From the NCBI RefSeq assembly GCF_030012525.1, contig NZ_CP124855.1, forward strand, positions 930,001 to 994,000: 64,000 nucleotides of DNA. The letters are read 5' to 3'. The translations under genes and the position numbers were made by a program. The notes beneath the pieces are model-generated. The model saw only the letters and a program-made list of their open reading frames with translations, did not search any database and had not been told where the DNA came from. This stretch comes from Chryseobacterium gotjawalense. Lineage in GTDB: Bacteria > Bacteroidota > Bacteroidia > Flavobacteriales > Weeksellaceae. Each line of letters starts with the position of its first letter. Within the stretch, counting starts at the first letter, position 1. Of this stretch, positions 27,007-36,210 are shown piece by piece.

Positions 27007-29351
27007 AGTTCAATAATTTTAGCTTTCAGGATTTTAGTTAATGTTACAGAAATTGGTTTTGCTGAATTTCTATGACTTTCAAATTTAGATAAATTTCTAA
27101 TATCAATTGAAATGTTTTGAAAATCCTCGGAAACTTCTTTTTCAATTTCGTAAACCAAATATAATTCGCCAGAAGGATTTGGATAACCTTTTTTAATCAA
27201 ATTATTTTGTGATAAAATTTTGGGTCCAGAAGTTTTTAGTTGAAAAATTTTGTTTGTAATTAATTCGTCAGAACCGTGCAAAATCAAGTATTTAGCACTA
27301 ACGTTTTCGTTCGATAATGGTAAAGAACCTTTGTCTGTTCCTGTTCTGAAATTGTACAAATTGTTTTTCAAAATCCAATCTAATTGGTCTTTCGATTTGT
27401 AAAAACCAACAATGACGAAAGTTTCATTTGGATTTAATTTGTCTGAATTTATATATTCTGGAATAGATTCGTGTAAAACATTATCGTCCGATTTTGGTTC
27501 TTTGAAAATCTTATACGTTTCATCAGACAATTGTTCTCTTTGCGAAGTTCTGTCCAACAAATGGTCAATAATCGAATCTATAAATCTTGACAATTCATTA
27601 ATTTCAGATTTATTGGTTGATGGATTTACAGAAAATGCTCCTAAACCTGGAATGATTTCGTGAAAACCTCGAAACGGTTTTTCTTTTGCTCCCGGATACA
27701 AAATATACGCACCACCAGAACGCCGGATTGCATCTTTGTAAGCGTGCATTTTCAGCAAATCTACATTCTTGTAAGTTCCTTTTCGTTCGTCTAATTCTTC
27801 TTGATTTAAGGTTTGTTCCAATTCTAAACCATCAAGATTTGGATGTACAGTTTGATAGAAATTTGTGATTTTATATTTCGCATCAAAATGAATGTGAACA
27901 ATAGATTCATTCGCTTCGGCTTGCTCTTCGGTAAATGCATTTGACCAAACGCTTAGAGTGTAATCAGGTCGCAATGGTGCAGTCCAACTTCCACTTTTTG
28001 CTTCGCCGTAATTATTGCCACCTTTGAATGTTCTGTTGTAAGAAAACTTAATTTTTAAATCTCTATTTCGTTTGGTGTAAATTCCTTCTAACGCGGTATG
28101 TTTTCCAGATTTTACCATTACGTTTAATCCGTCACTTGTTGGAACAATTAAATGTTTGTAAGCTTGCTCGTCAAAATTTATGGACTGAATATTAAATTTA
28201 TCTTTTATCAAATCATACAAAGTGAAGAAAAGCCAATATTCATACAACGAGGCAATGTCTTTTTTCCCAGCGTTGTAAACATCTTCGCCTCCTTTCCAAA
28301 TTAATTTTGACGCTAAATCAAATTGCAACCAGCGACTGAGAATCTCTCTGTAACCACCTCTTTTCTGCAAAACAGGACTATTTAGTTTTAAAGAAGTTGG
28401 CGGATTGATATTTTGAAAGAACGCATGATTTAATTGACTTTCTAAATTATGAATCAAATGTTGTGCTTCCTGAATTGGTTTTGAAAGTTGTTTCAATGCA
28501 AATACAGCTAAACATTCTTCGCAAAACTTTTTGAAAACTTCCAAAACGTGTTTTATAAAACGATTTTCTGGAGTATCTAAGTTTTCAATTTTACGATAAC
28601 CATTAATCTTGAGCGGAACTGAATTTATGTTTGAATTTCGTAGTGAATGAGTTTCTGGTAAATCAACACGGTTTGTTCCTGAAATTATTTGACGAAGTGC
28701 ATAATTTGTAACTCTTCTTATTTTTCTAATATCAGAAATTTCATTTTCTTCATCCCAATTTGTTTTAGGATTACTGATTACTTTCTGAACTGATTCCCCG
28801 AAATCTGAATTATTTAAAATCGATTGTACAAAACAGAAACGTTGGTAAACTGTGTTGTGGTTAGAATCAAAATCAATTTCAAAAGTTTGATGAACAGGAG
28901 AATTAATTTGCATCAATAATTCCGTGCATTTATCCGTAATGTCTTCCAACATAAATCGATAATTCTCCCGATAACTTTTGTCTAATTTCTGATTGAATTT
29001 TGTCGCTAAAACCTCAATATCAAGTTTTGAAATCCCAATATTTTCAGCGGTATTTAAAATATCTAAAGTCAAAGTTCCAACATAAATATTAGGAACAATT
29101 CGACCAGAAGAAGAATGGTGTTTGGAAGGAATTACGATTCCAGAAATACTTGCCGAAAGTTGAAAATTATCTCTATTGAAATGATATTCGTAGCAATTTC
29201 CTTCTAAAATTTGGAATTGACTTTCAGAAAATTCTTCGGCTTCTAAAATATCAATTTCTCTAAACACAGCGTTTCCTTCAGGGTAAATCGTTAAAATTAA
29301 TCCTGATTCTAAAGTGTCAAGTGGAATTTGTAGAAAATCTTTTTGCATCAA
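27003..29351 (-). CDS. DUF2357 McrC-like restriction nuclease subunit
   Basis: 782 residues. The N-terminal part is a large beta/alpha region; the centre has the DUF2357 block KDIASLYEYWLFFTLYDLIKD (about 365-385). A PD-(D/E)XK-type core follows: RPDYTLSVW (about 462) and HIHFDAKYK (about 488-496), giving the D...D-x-K pair. It is partner of the McrB-like ATPase encoded directly upstream (the start follows its stop without a gap). McrB/DUF2357 pairs are the restriction part of LlaJI/BsuMI-like systems with cytosine methyltransferases. Confidence 0.85.
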   Translation of the reverse strand: MMQKDFLQIPLDTLESGLILTIYPEGNAVFREIDILEAEEFSESQFQILEGNCYEYHFNRDNFQLSASISGIVIPSKHHSSSGRIVPNIYVGTLTLDILNTAENIGISKLDIEVLATKFNQKLDKSYRENYRFMLEDITDKCTELLMQINSPVHQTFEIDFDSNHNTVYQRFCFVQSILNNSDFGESVQKVISNPKTNWDEENEISDIRKIRRVTNYALRQIISGTNRVDLPETHSLRNSNINSVPLKINGYRKIENLDTPENRFIKHVLEVFKKFCEECLAVFALKQLSKPIQEAQHLIHNLESQLNHAFFQNINPPTSLKLNSPVLQKRGGYREILSRWLQFDLASKLIWKGGEDVYNAGKKDIASLYEYWLFFTLYDLIKDKFNIQSINFDEQAYKHLIVPTSDGLNVMVKSGKHTALEGIYTKRNRDLKIKFSYNRTFKGGNNYGEAKSGSWTAPLRPDYTLSVWSNAFTEEQAEANESIVHIHFDAKYKITNFYQTVHPNLDGLELEQTLNQEELDERKGTYKNVDLLKMHAYKDAIRRSGGAYILYPGAKEKPFRGFHEIIPGLGAFSVNPSTNKSEINELSRFIDSIIDHLLDRTSQREQLSDETYKIFKEPKSDDNVLHESIPEYINSDKLNPNETFVIVGFYKSKDQLDWILKNNLYNFRTGTDKGSLPLSNENVSAKYLILHGSDELITNKIFQLKTSGPKILSQNNLIKKGYPNPSGELYLVYEIEKEVSEDFQNISIDIRNLSKFESHRNSAKPISVTLTKILKAKIIEL

Positions 29352-30818
29352 TTAAGCTTCTGCATAACTTGTAAATCCGTTGTCGAGTGCATTCTTATAC
29401 ATTCGAACCAATTTTTCAAATGCTATTGGATAATTGATGTTTTCAGTCAAAACTTCATCGCTTTTTGCAATTGAAAATATGTGTCCGTCTTTTAAACAAA
29501 GTAAAATCAACGCATCTAAAACTTTTGAAATTTTGCTTCTGGAACCGTGAAGTTTGGGCAACAATTTTTGCATTACTGCAATATCGATACTTTCGTTTTT
29601 TGAAATGCTACTTATGATATTCAATTTCTTAATTAATAAAAGCATTTCGACAGCTGTTCTGTAGCCAAATTCTGCACCAACTTTTTTTAGTTCATTAAAA
29701 AACTTTACTAAAATATCTGAATATTCATCATCTTTTTCAATAGCATTATCTGCCGAGATTTCTAAAAAGCTTTTCGCCATTGCAGCACCTTTACCTTCCA
29801 AAACAGACAAATCTATTTTTGTAGGCAAATCAAAAAAACTTTTGATATTAGTTTCATCAACTCGAAACTCAATTGTATTTGCTCTATCTAAAACTTTTGG
29901 GCTAAACATATAAGTTGTTTCGTCGATATTCACGGTGCCAATAATGAACAGGTTTTTTGACCATAAAATTTCATTAGGAATATCGTTTCCTTTTAAATCT
30001 TTCCGAGCTGTTCCACAATAAAGATTAATTTTATCATCAGATTCCATCACACTTAGAAAGTCTGCAAAATATCTTTCAACGTGACTCAAATTCATTTCAT
30101 CCAAAATCAAAAAATACGGTTTATCTGCATTTTCAACTTTGGAAGCTTCAATAATTAAATTCAAAGCACCAGAATCTGGAGTGATGTATTCTTCGGGATT
30201 TAATCCGTTTGGATAACCTAATAAATGTTCACGATTCGTCCAATCTGCACCAACAGGAATTATTCTGAATTGGTTCTCGTCCTCGCAAATCCATTTCACA
30301 AAACTTTGGGCAATTTTTGTTTTCCCAGAACCAGATAAACCAGTTAATAAAACAAAAGGTTTAGTGAGAAGTGATGAAACAAAACGACTAATCAATTTTT
30401 CAGAAAAAACTAAACCTGATTCAAAAACACTTTCGTTGAATGAATTGATGTCGAATTTAGCATCATCAATAATTGGTTTCTTTGCAGTTTTTTCAATAAT
30501 AAAACCTCCGTTTTTAAATTGTAGAAACTCTTTGTACTTACTCAAACTTGCAGAATAAAAATATCTTTCTCCATAAGACGGAGCATTTTTGTTATAAATA
30601 AAAGAATCTTTATCCCGTTGGATTTTCTTTACTTCCGAATGAAGTTCTGTAACCAAATCAATATCTTCAATTTCGAAAATAGATTTCTTGTCGATTTTAT
30701 TTTTCTCATAAAATCTATCGGAAAGCCATTCGATTGATGTGATGTAAGCTGGTCCAGCTCCAGATTTTTCTGTAAGATTATTTAAAACCCAACTTTTGAA
30801 TTCTTCTTTATTGTTCAT
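29352..30818 (-). CDS. McrB-like AAA+ ATPase of a restriction system
   Basis: 488 residues. Walker A GLSGSGKTK (about 160-168), Walker B YFLILDEMNLSHVERYFADFL (about 227-247) and the McrB-type sensor region IIGTVNIDETTYMFSPKVLDRAN (about 282-305). The N-terminal 110 residues are a separate domain that may read DNA. The ATPase would drive translocation or activation of the DUF2357 nuclease. It starts 18 nt after the methyltransferase stop. Confidence 0.9.
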   Translation of the reverse strand: MNNKEEFKSWVLNNLTEKSGAGPAYITSIEWLSDRFYEKNKIDKKSIFEIEDIDLVTELHSEVKKIQRDKDSFIYNKNAPSYGERYFYSASLSKYKEFLQFKNGGFIIEKTAKKPIIDDAKFDINSFNESVFESGLVFSEKLISRFVSSLLTKPFVLLTGLSGSGKTKIAQSFVKWICEDENQFRIIPVGADWTNREHLLGYPNGLNPEEYITPDSGALNLIIEASKVENADKPYFLILDEMNLSHVERYFADFLSVMESDDKINLYCGTARKDLKGNDIPNEILWSKNLFIIGTVNIDETTYMFSPKVLDRANTIEFRVDETNIKSFFDLPTKIDLSVLEGKGAAMAKSFLEISADNAIEKDDEYSDILVKFFNELKKVGAEFGYRTAVEMLLLIKKLNIISSISKNESIDIAVMQKLLPKLHGSRSKISKVLDALILLCLKDGHIFSIAKSDEVLTENINYPIAFEKLVRMYKNALDNGFTSYAEA

Positions 30819-30836
30819 TGTCTTTTTAATATATAT

Positions 30837-31991
30837 TTATGCCGCCGTTCTGCCAAATTCAAAAAAATAATCATCTGGAAAAGATTGTATTCTTGCTGCT
30901 TCTCTAACGGTAATCGAGCGGTTTTGATGAATATCTGGATGGATGTAATAATGCCCGTCGGCGCATATATGCGCTACAACCGTATGAGAAACACCTTCAT
31001 GATTAACAACCTGAAACCGGTTTGTAAAAGACTTAACATTATTATGCTTTATGAGACGTACAGGTAATTCCGCATAGTTTAAACGTTTACCCTTATTAAC
31101 CCATTTGTCAACAGCAATTCTGTAAATCTCCAAATCGTTATCATTGTTGAAACGGGAGATATGCTGTGTTGTAAAATCGATTCCGTTTCTGATACCGGAA
31201 GTTTCAAGATAAGAATTAGACTTGTTTGTGTATTTTGAAACACCCCAGTTTCCCTGTCCACTTTTGATTTTAGGTAAATCCAAAAAAAGATGTTTTGCTA
31301 TTTGAAACTGCATTTCCACTTTGTTAAAGTGTGGATATTCTAATTTCAGATCATTTCTCCAACCAATAATAATTACTCTTTTCCTATCCTGTAACACGCC
31401 AAAATCCCGCGCGTTCAAAACCTGTTTATCAAGTTCATATCCTGCTTCCCGTACCGCATCAAAAATCAATTGAAGATAATGCCCATTTTTAGCAGTAAGA
31501 ATTCCAGGAACATTTTCAAAGACAAACATTTTGGGTTGGTATTTTTTTAAAAATTCCACATAATGTTTGTACAAATGGTTTCGTGGGTCATTCGTCATAT
31601 CCTTCCTCACTCGTCCCGCCACAGAATAAGCTTGACAAGGCGGACCACCAATAATTAAATCCACTTCTTTCTGTTCCAGTTCTGCATCAATCTGATCAAA
31701 AATGGTAGGTAATGTTTCTTCAGAAATTTCGGTATTAATGACAGATTTTATCAGATGTTCAGGAATCTTTTCCCAAAGTACATCTCTTGTGATATCACCC
31801 TTTAAATAATCGTAATATTCATCCACGCGACCTTCCTCTTTCAACCAATGAAAAGCGGTTCTCGTTCTTAAAGTATCACATGCATCTTTATTCATTTCCA
31901 CATGTGCAATAGGAGTGAACCCCGCTCTTATAAATCCTTCTGAGAGTCCTCCTGCACCTGCAAACAAGTCTATAAATTTTATTTCTGGCAT
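30837..31991 (-). CDS. DNA cytosine-C5 methyltransferase, motif X missing
   Basis: 384 residues. Motif I FIDLFAGAGGLSEGF (about 6-20), IV with the catalytic Cys GGPPCQAYSVAGR (about 115-127), VI FENVPGIL (about 157), VIII QDRKRVIIIGW (about 203), a target-recognition region, and IX ITVREAARIQSFPDDYFF (about 358-375). The protein stops right after FEFGRTAA, where relatives go on with a QIGNAVP-type motif X that shapes the AdoMet pocket. The 18 nt after the TAA hold no such coding. Either truncated or unusual; activity is uncertain. First gene of the leftward operon; Vsr is divergent 200 nt away. Confidence 0.88.
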   Translation of the reverse strand: MPEIKFIDLFAGAGGLSEGFIRAGFTPIAHVEMNKDACDTLRTRTAFHWLKEEGRVDEYYDYLKGDITRDVLWEKIPEHLIKSVINTEISEETLPTIFDQIDAELEQKEVDLIIGGPPCQAYSVAGRVRKDMTNDPRNHLYKHYVEFLKKYQPKMFVFENVPGILTAKNGHYLQLIFDAVREAGYELDKQVLNARDFGVLQDRKRVIIIGWRNDLKLEYPHFNKVEMQFQIAKHLFLDLPKIKSGQGNWGVSKYTNKSNSYLETSGIRNGIDFTTQHISRFNNDNDLEIYRIAVDKWVNKGKRLNYAELPVRLIKHNNVKSFTNRFQVVNHEGVSHTVVAHICADGHYYIHPDIHQNRSITVREAARIQSFPDDYFFEFGRTAA

Positions 31992-32193
31992 CCTATTTTT
32001 ATAAAGCGATGAATATACATTAAAATCTTCAAAAACTGAAAAATTTAAAAAATAACTACATTCTCTTTTGTATGTTACAGAGTCGTTGATTAATTTTTAT
32101 AAAACCGAAGATTATGTGATGTTGTAAATTTACATAAGATTCAAGAATGAAAAATACGGTTTTCCATAATTAATTAAATTAAAAAAAACATTT

Positions 32194-32631
32194 ATGCCAG
32201 ACAGACATACAACGAAGCAGCGCAGCTACAACATGAGCAAGATTAAAAGTAAAGATACCAAACCGGAAATACTGCTCAGAAAATTACTTTTCAAAGAAGG
32301 TTTCAGATACAGAATAAATAACAGCAAACTTCCGGGGAAACCTGATATCGTACTGAAAAAATACAAAACGGTCATTTTTGTAAACGGCTGTTTCTGGCAC
32401 GGCCATCAGGACTGCAGGTATTTTGTGATGCCTAAAACGAGAACTGAATTCTGGAGCGAAAAAATCAAAGGAAACAAAGAAAGAGATCAGCGGAACACCG
32501 CTCTTCTGCAGGAAGAGGGATGGAATGTTATTACGGTTTGGGAATGTGAGCTGAAAAAAAACACGGTCGAAGACACTGTAAAATTGCTGACAGAAAAAAT
32601 TAAAGGTTCCGCTGAGAATCCTGCAGAATAA
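32194..32631 (+). CDS. vsr: Very short patch repair endonuclease Vsr
   Basis: 145 residues. DTKPEILLRKLLFKEGFRYRI and LPGKPDIVLKKYKTVIFVNGCFWHGHQDCRYF give the family core, with the catalytic Asp at 51 and His at 69, numbered as in the E. coli enzyme. It nicks next to T:G mismatches formed when 5-methylcytosine deaminates and is a regular companion of cytosine-C5 methyltransferases such as the divergent gene at 30837. Its last 32 nt overlap the tail of the opposing XRE regulator gene. Confidence 0.95.
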   Translation: MPDRHTTKQRSYNMSKIKSKDTKPEILLRKLLFKEGFRYRINNSKLPGKPDIVLKKYKTVIFVNGCFWHGHQDCRYFVMPKTRTEFWSEKIKGNKERDQRNTALLQEEGWNVITVWECELKKNTVEDTVKLLTEKIKGSAENPAE

Positions 32632-32863
32632 TTTCAAAATCCAGAAAGTATGCGAATTTAGAGAGATAATCAATACTGCAGTTGAATTTCCCGCTTTCAA
32701 TTTTAGAAATGGTGGAGCGGCTGATGTTCATTTTATCAGCTAACTGCTCCTGACTCTGGCCGCGTTTTTCCCGGATTTCCCGGATAGACCGGCCTACTTT
32801 CAAACGGCAGTCCGTAAGGTAAGTTTCCATAGAAACCCCGTCTGTAACTGTTGTGTTTTTCAC
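32600..32863 (-). CDS. XRE-family helix-turn-helix regulator
   Basis: 87 residues with one HTH_3 domain (about 22-75): IREKRGQSQEQLADKMNISRSTISKIESGKFN. No further domain. Second gene of a two-gene leftward unit starting at 33112; 6 nt separate the genes. Such small XRE proteins often control restriction or toxin genes; here the target may be the unit's own promoter. The 3' end overlaps vsr tail to tail. Confidence 0.85.
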   Translation of the reverse strand: MKNTTVTDGVSMETYLTDCRLKVGRSIREIREKRGQSQEQLADKMNISRSTISKIESGKFNCSIDYLSKFAYFLDFEIILQDSQRNL

Positions 32864-32869
32864 TGTTAA

Positions 32870-33112
32870 TTACGGTTCATTAATCATTTCGGTGATGATC
32901 TCAATTGCTCTTTCCTTGCTGAGTATATTTCCGAATTCCCGTAAAGAATCCTCATCGGTATAAACCCCATTGCGGTCATTCCAGCACAGCCAGTCGATCA
33001 GTTCAGACCTTGACCATGAGTTCAGTTTTTCGTTCAGTTCATCACCCTTCAGTTCCATGATCCGGTAGTACGGATGGCTTAGTTTTTCCTGTTCGCTTAA
33101 GTAGGTATTCAT
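32870..33112 (-). CDS. Small acidic protein upstream of the XRE regulator, unknown
   Basis: 80 residues, soluble (YLSEQEKLSHPYYRIMEL, then WSRSELIDWLCWNDRNGVYTD). Family not recognised. Its place directly before a small XRE gene (6 nt) resembles a toxin-antitoxin or regulator-partner pair, but no toxin fold is seen. Transcribed from the promoter at 33195-33225. Confidence 0.65.
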   Translation of the reverse strand: MNTYLSEQEKLSHPYYRIMELKGDELNEKLNSWSRSELIDWLCWNDRNGVYTDEDSLREFGNILSKERAIEIITEMINEP

Positions 33113-33194
33113 AATTCCTGAATTTAATGGTTATTGCGTTCAATATTTCATAACTTTGCGGTTAAATGTCATATTATCAACAATTTGCACCTCT

Positions 33195-33225
33195 CAAATA
33201 TAATAAATATTTATCTGATGTGCAA
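33195..33225 (-). promoter_or_regulatory. Promoter of the XRE regulator unit
   Basis: Minus strand: TTG (33225-33223), 20-nt spacer, TATATTTG (33202-33195), a good TTG/TAnnTTTG pair, 83 nt before the start codon at 33112. The region also serves the divergent small gene at 33258. Confidence 0.7.
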
Positions 33226-33257
33226 TATAGTGAACAACTGGATTAAAGTCGCGTACT

Positions 33258-33449
33258 ATGGAAACCACTGAAAATATAACCCCGGAAGCCTTCATGAAGT
33301 TTTTCCGCGATACCGAAAAACTCAATCAGCTGACCCCTGAGGACAGAACTGAAATTTTCAGAACGGTATTACTGGGAAGCTCTGATCTGACAGAAGATTT
33401 ATTGAATGAAATTTTAAGTGATTATTCCGTGATCATCTGCAGGCAGTAG
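33258..33449 (+). CDS. Possible small protein, unknown
   Basis: 63 codons with protein-like, acidic amphipathic composition (ITPEAFMKFFRDTEKLNQLT, EDRTEIFRTVLLG). Divergent from the XRE unit. No family recognised. It may be a genuine small gene because its codon use looks normal, but length gives little support. Confidence 0.5.
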   Translation: METTENITPEAFMKFFRDTEKLNQLTPEDRTEIFRTVLLGSSDLTEDLLNEILSDYSVIICRQ

Positions 33450-33554
33450 CGGTATAAAATGGCAGGAGAATCCCGGACAGGCTACCGAAAGTGCGCTCCA
33501 GACGTGAAGGATTCCAATCATGATGCCGGGAGTACATCGGTACAGATTACCAAA

Positions 33555-34064
33555 TTACACCCCAATATTTCCGGTATTCCCCTCCGAAGCTTCCCCACTG
33601 CTCACAAAATCACTAAGCCATTCTGCAAAATCTGCCAGTTCAGCATCATGCTTTGAATAACCCATGTCCTCAGCAACATCCGGCATCTGCCAGTTTGAAA
33701 ACACCTTAGTAGGCGGACGGCTGTTCTCCGCCTCCAGAAAAGCGGGAACAATCCAGGTATTGACAAGATCGGTCTGTATAATTTTGGCCTTTGCCTCTTT
33801 GATTCTGTCTTTTTTAAAGAGCGTAACGGCCCACTCGAATAAAAATACAGGATACCCTGAATCATCAGGAAAATTCTTACTGAACCAGTTAAAATACCGG
33901 AGAGCGCCCGAATAATCCTGTATCCTGAGGTACAGTTCAGGGGGCAGATACCGCAGTCCGCGGCTGTCGTCGTAATAACCTCCCCACCTCTTTTTATCGG
34001 CGGCAAGTTCCTTCCTGATTTTTGCAATCTTAAACTGAATCCGTTCTATCTGTTTGGGCGTCAT
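33555..34064 (-). CDS. Hypothetical protein with TPR-like helices
   Basis: 169 residues, soluble. Residues about 45-110 read as two helical hairpins of TPR kind (LYLRIQDYSGALRYFNWFSKNFPDDSGYP, FEWAVTLFKKDRIKEAKAKI). Function unknown; related TPR proteins are often annotated only as tetratricopeptide repeat proteins. Single gene. Confidence 0.7.
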   Translation of the reverse strand: MTPKQIERIQFKIAKIRKELAADKKRWGGYYDDSRGLRYLPPELYLRIQDYSGALRYFNWFSKNFPDDSGYPVFLFEWAVTLFKKDRIKEAKAKIIQTDLVNTWIVPAFLEAENSRPPTKVFSNWQMPDVAEDMGYSKHDAELADFAEWLSDFVSSGEASEGNTGNIGV

Positions 34065-34450
34065 TACTGATACTTTTAGGGTTACCGGTGACCTGAATCC
34101 TTACAAAAAATTACCGGTCTTCCGTCAGTATAAAAATAGTATTTTTTTGGATATTGCAGTAATTTCTGTCCTGCAGCATCCCCACCTTTCATTTGGCTCA
34201 GGAATTTCCCTGCACACCTGCAAATCTTTTCCCAGATCCAGGGATTGGATCTGATTTTGCTTTTTTGGCCCCATGGAACGTATTTTATTGGGAGTTTCGG
34301 CATGCTTTCCACGCGGGTCTGATCCGGCTTTATAATGGGCTGCCTGAAAACGGAGGGCCGGACACGGCCGGGCTAATCAAAATAATCGATCGCGCCTTCG
34401 GGGGATTTTCACGCTGTTTTCAGTTTGCAGAACAAAATTTATACAGGCTC
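34065..34450. other. Intergenic region, no gene supported
   Basis: About 385 bp between two leftward genes. Overlapping open frames on both strands (for example 34082-34312 leftward) show no family resemblance and no consistent codon use. Nothing else was recognised. Confidence 0.5.
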
Positions 34451-35671
34451 TTAATACATCAAACCAAAAAGCCAAACCGGAATAATATTTGCAAAACCGA
34501 TTTCAATACCGTCTTTCGCAACGTAAGCATTTTCTACGTTTGTTATTTGTTTTTTGGTTTTGTTTTTTCCTCCAATCTCAAACACATAAGTTTTGTCGAT
34601 CACAAAATCGGCAATTTCTGATCGGTTTATTTCGTGTAAACCCTTGAATTGGTTGAGGAAAAATGTTTCACGTACATTTCCAACATTTGTATTATCTTTT
34701 GCCAAAGCATACATCAGGTTGCTGTTGTTCAGATACAGTTTTTCAGGTTTGGTAAGTACTCCAATACCCGAAGTATCTCTGTAAAGTTCATTGACCAATC
34801 CTGCACGTTCCAGAATCTTTATGCTTTGCACCAACATGTTTCTGGAAACGCCTACTTTTTCGCTCAGTTTCGTGACATTAGGGGTAAACGGCGCACTTGA
34901 AGCCACGCTGATGAGTAATTTTTTCAGCTTTACCAACGTGTCGTAATTCAAATCTTCCACCGCATTGATATCAATTTCAATGATAAGATTAATCGTGTTT
35001 TGCAGTTTCTGTATATAAAGACTCTCACTTTCTCTGTAGTAAGGATACGCTCCGATTTTCAGATATTTTTCAAATAACGGCAAAGGTTTTATCTCATCTA
35101 AAAGTGCTGTGGCAATCCGGTTATGGTGTTCCAGCAGTTCCAAAAATGAATAAACAGGAACTGTTTTCCCGGTTTCAAAAGTGATAAACTCCCGGAAAGA
35201 CAGTTCTTTCAAATGATAGGTAACAGCTCTTCTGCTCAAATCCGATTCGGACTTATAAATTTCGAGCATTGAAGACGAAGTAAAAATAACATTGAGCTCC
35301 GGGAAATTATCGTAAATCAATTTGATTTCCCGTGACCAATCCGGGTATTTATGAACCTCATCGAGCAATAGATGAGTCCCTCCGAACTGGGTAAACTGTT
35401 TTGACAAATGATACAGTTTGTTATCAAAGAAGTAAATATGATCTAAACTTACATAAAGGGTTGACTGCAGCGGTAAATGCAATTTTGCCATTTGCAGAAG
35501 TAAAGTGGTTTTTCCGGCACCTCTTGCGCCTTTTACCGCAATCAAACGGTTACTCAAATCTATTTGATGAACAAGATAGCGCTGTAGATTCAAAGATATA
35601 CCTGCTATTTTTGACTGAAATTCCAACAATAAATCTTCCATATTTGCTACTTTTAAGAAGCAAATATACAT
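34451..35671 (-). CDS. AAA_14/DUF4143 ATP-binding protein
   Basis: 406 residues. N-terminal ATPase: Walker A AVKGARGAGKTTLLLQMA (about 47-64), Walker B THLLLDEVHKYPDWS (about 98-112). The middle has a winged-helix part (TPNVTKLSEKVGVSRNMLVQSI), and the C-terminal DUF4143 part ends with a PD-(D/E)XK-like DFVIDKTYVFEIGGKNKTKKQI. Such proteins are common accessory genes of unknown role. Single gene with an A+T-rich leader. Confidence 0.9.
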   Translation of the reverse strand: MYICFLKVANMEDLLLEFQSKIAGISLNLQRYLVHQIDLSNRLIAVKGARGAGKTTLLLQMAKLHLPLQSTLYVSLDHIYFFDNKLYHLSKQFTQFGGTHLLLDEVHKYPDWSREIKLIYDNFPELNVIFTSSSMLEIYKSESDLSRRAVTYHLKELSFREFITFETGKTVPVYSFLELLEHHNRIATALLDEIKPLPLFEKYLKIGAYPYYRESESLYIQKLQNTINLIIEIDINAVEDLNYDTLVKLKKLLISVASSAPFTPNVTKLSEKVGVSRNMLVQSIKILERAGLVNELYRDTSGIGVLTKPEKLYLNNSNLMYALAKDNTNVGNVRETFFLNQFKGLHEINRSEIADFVIDKTYVFEIGGKNKTKKQITNVENAYVAKDGIEIGFANIIPVWLFGLMY

Positions 35672-35980
35672 TTTTTGCTGTTTATGAAAAGCATTTATTT
35701 ATAAATATTGCTTTCCAGAGAAAGCATTCTTAAATAATAGAGGAGCGAAATATCTGATAGAATACCTATTTTTATGTTTTCACAGCCCTACACGCTTTCC
35801 AGTCACCGTTCAGTACCGGCAGTAAGCCATAGCGTTCCGGCTTAAAGACCTGCGCATTTTTCATAACCCGGAATTAAAATTATACCCAATACGCAAGTCT
35901 ATTAATTTTATAAATTGCTGACAATTAATCATAAAAAAACAATTTTGAGGGTTGAGCTATTTGTGTATATTTGAAGTTAG
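35672..35980. other. Intergenic region before the SMR remnant
   Basis: About 310 bp. A 30-codon leftward frame (35772-35864, MKNAQVFKPERYGLLPVLNG) is open but too short to support. No other feature seen. Confidence 0.45.
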
Positions 35981-36184
35981 CGGTCAGTTTGGGGACTTTT
36001 AATAAAAGCCACCCAGGGTTTGCCAATCGGAACAGCTTATGCCGTGTGGACAGGTATCGGAGCAGTAGGAACTGTACTGGTTGGAATTATTGTATTTAAA
36101 GAACCTGCAACTTTTCTGCGAATCCTTTTCATTATCACTTTGATCGGTTCAATTGTCGGACTTAAAGCGGTATCAGCTCATTAA
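35981..36184 (+). pseudogene. Remnant of an SMR (SugE/EmrE-type) efflux transporter
   Basis: Reading from CGG at 35981 the frame encodes about 67 codons including [33 protein letters not shown] and IGLKAVSAH, the last two helices of small multidrug resistance proteins, with the conserved AYAVWTGIG block. A TAG precedes it and the first two helices, with the essential Glu14 region, are gone. No start codon is available. It sits 27 nt before the GNAT gene. Confidence 0.85.
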
Positions 36185-36210
36185 TATAAACTAAAAAAAT
36201 AAGTACAGAA

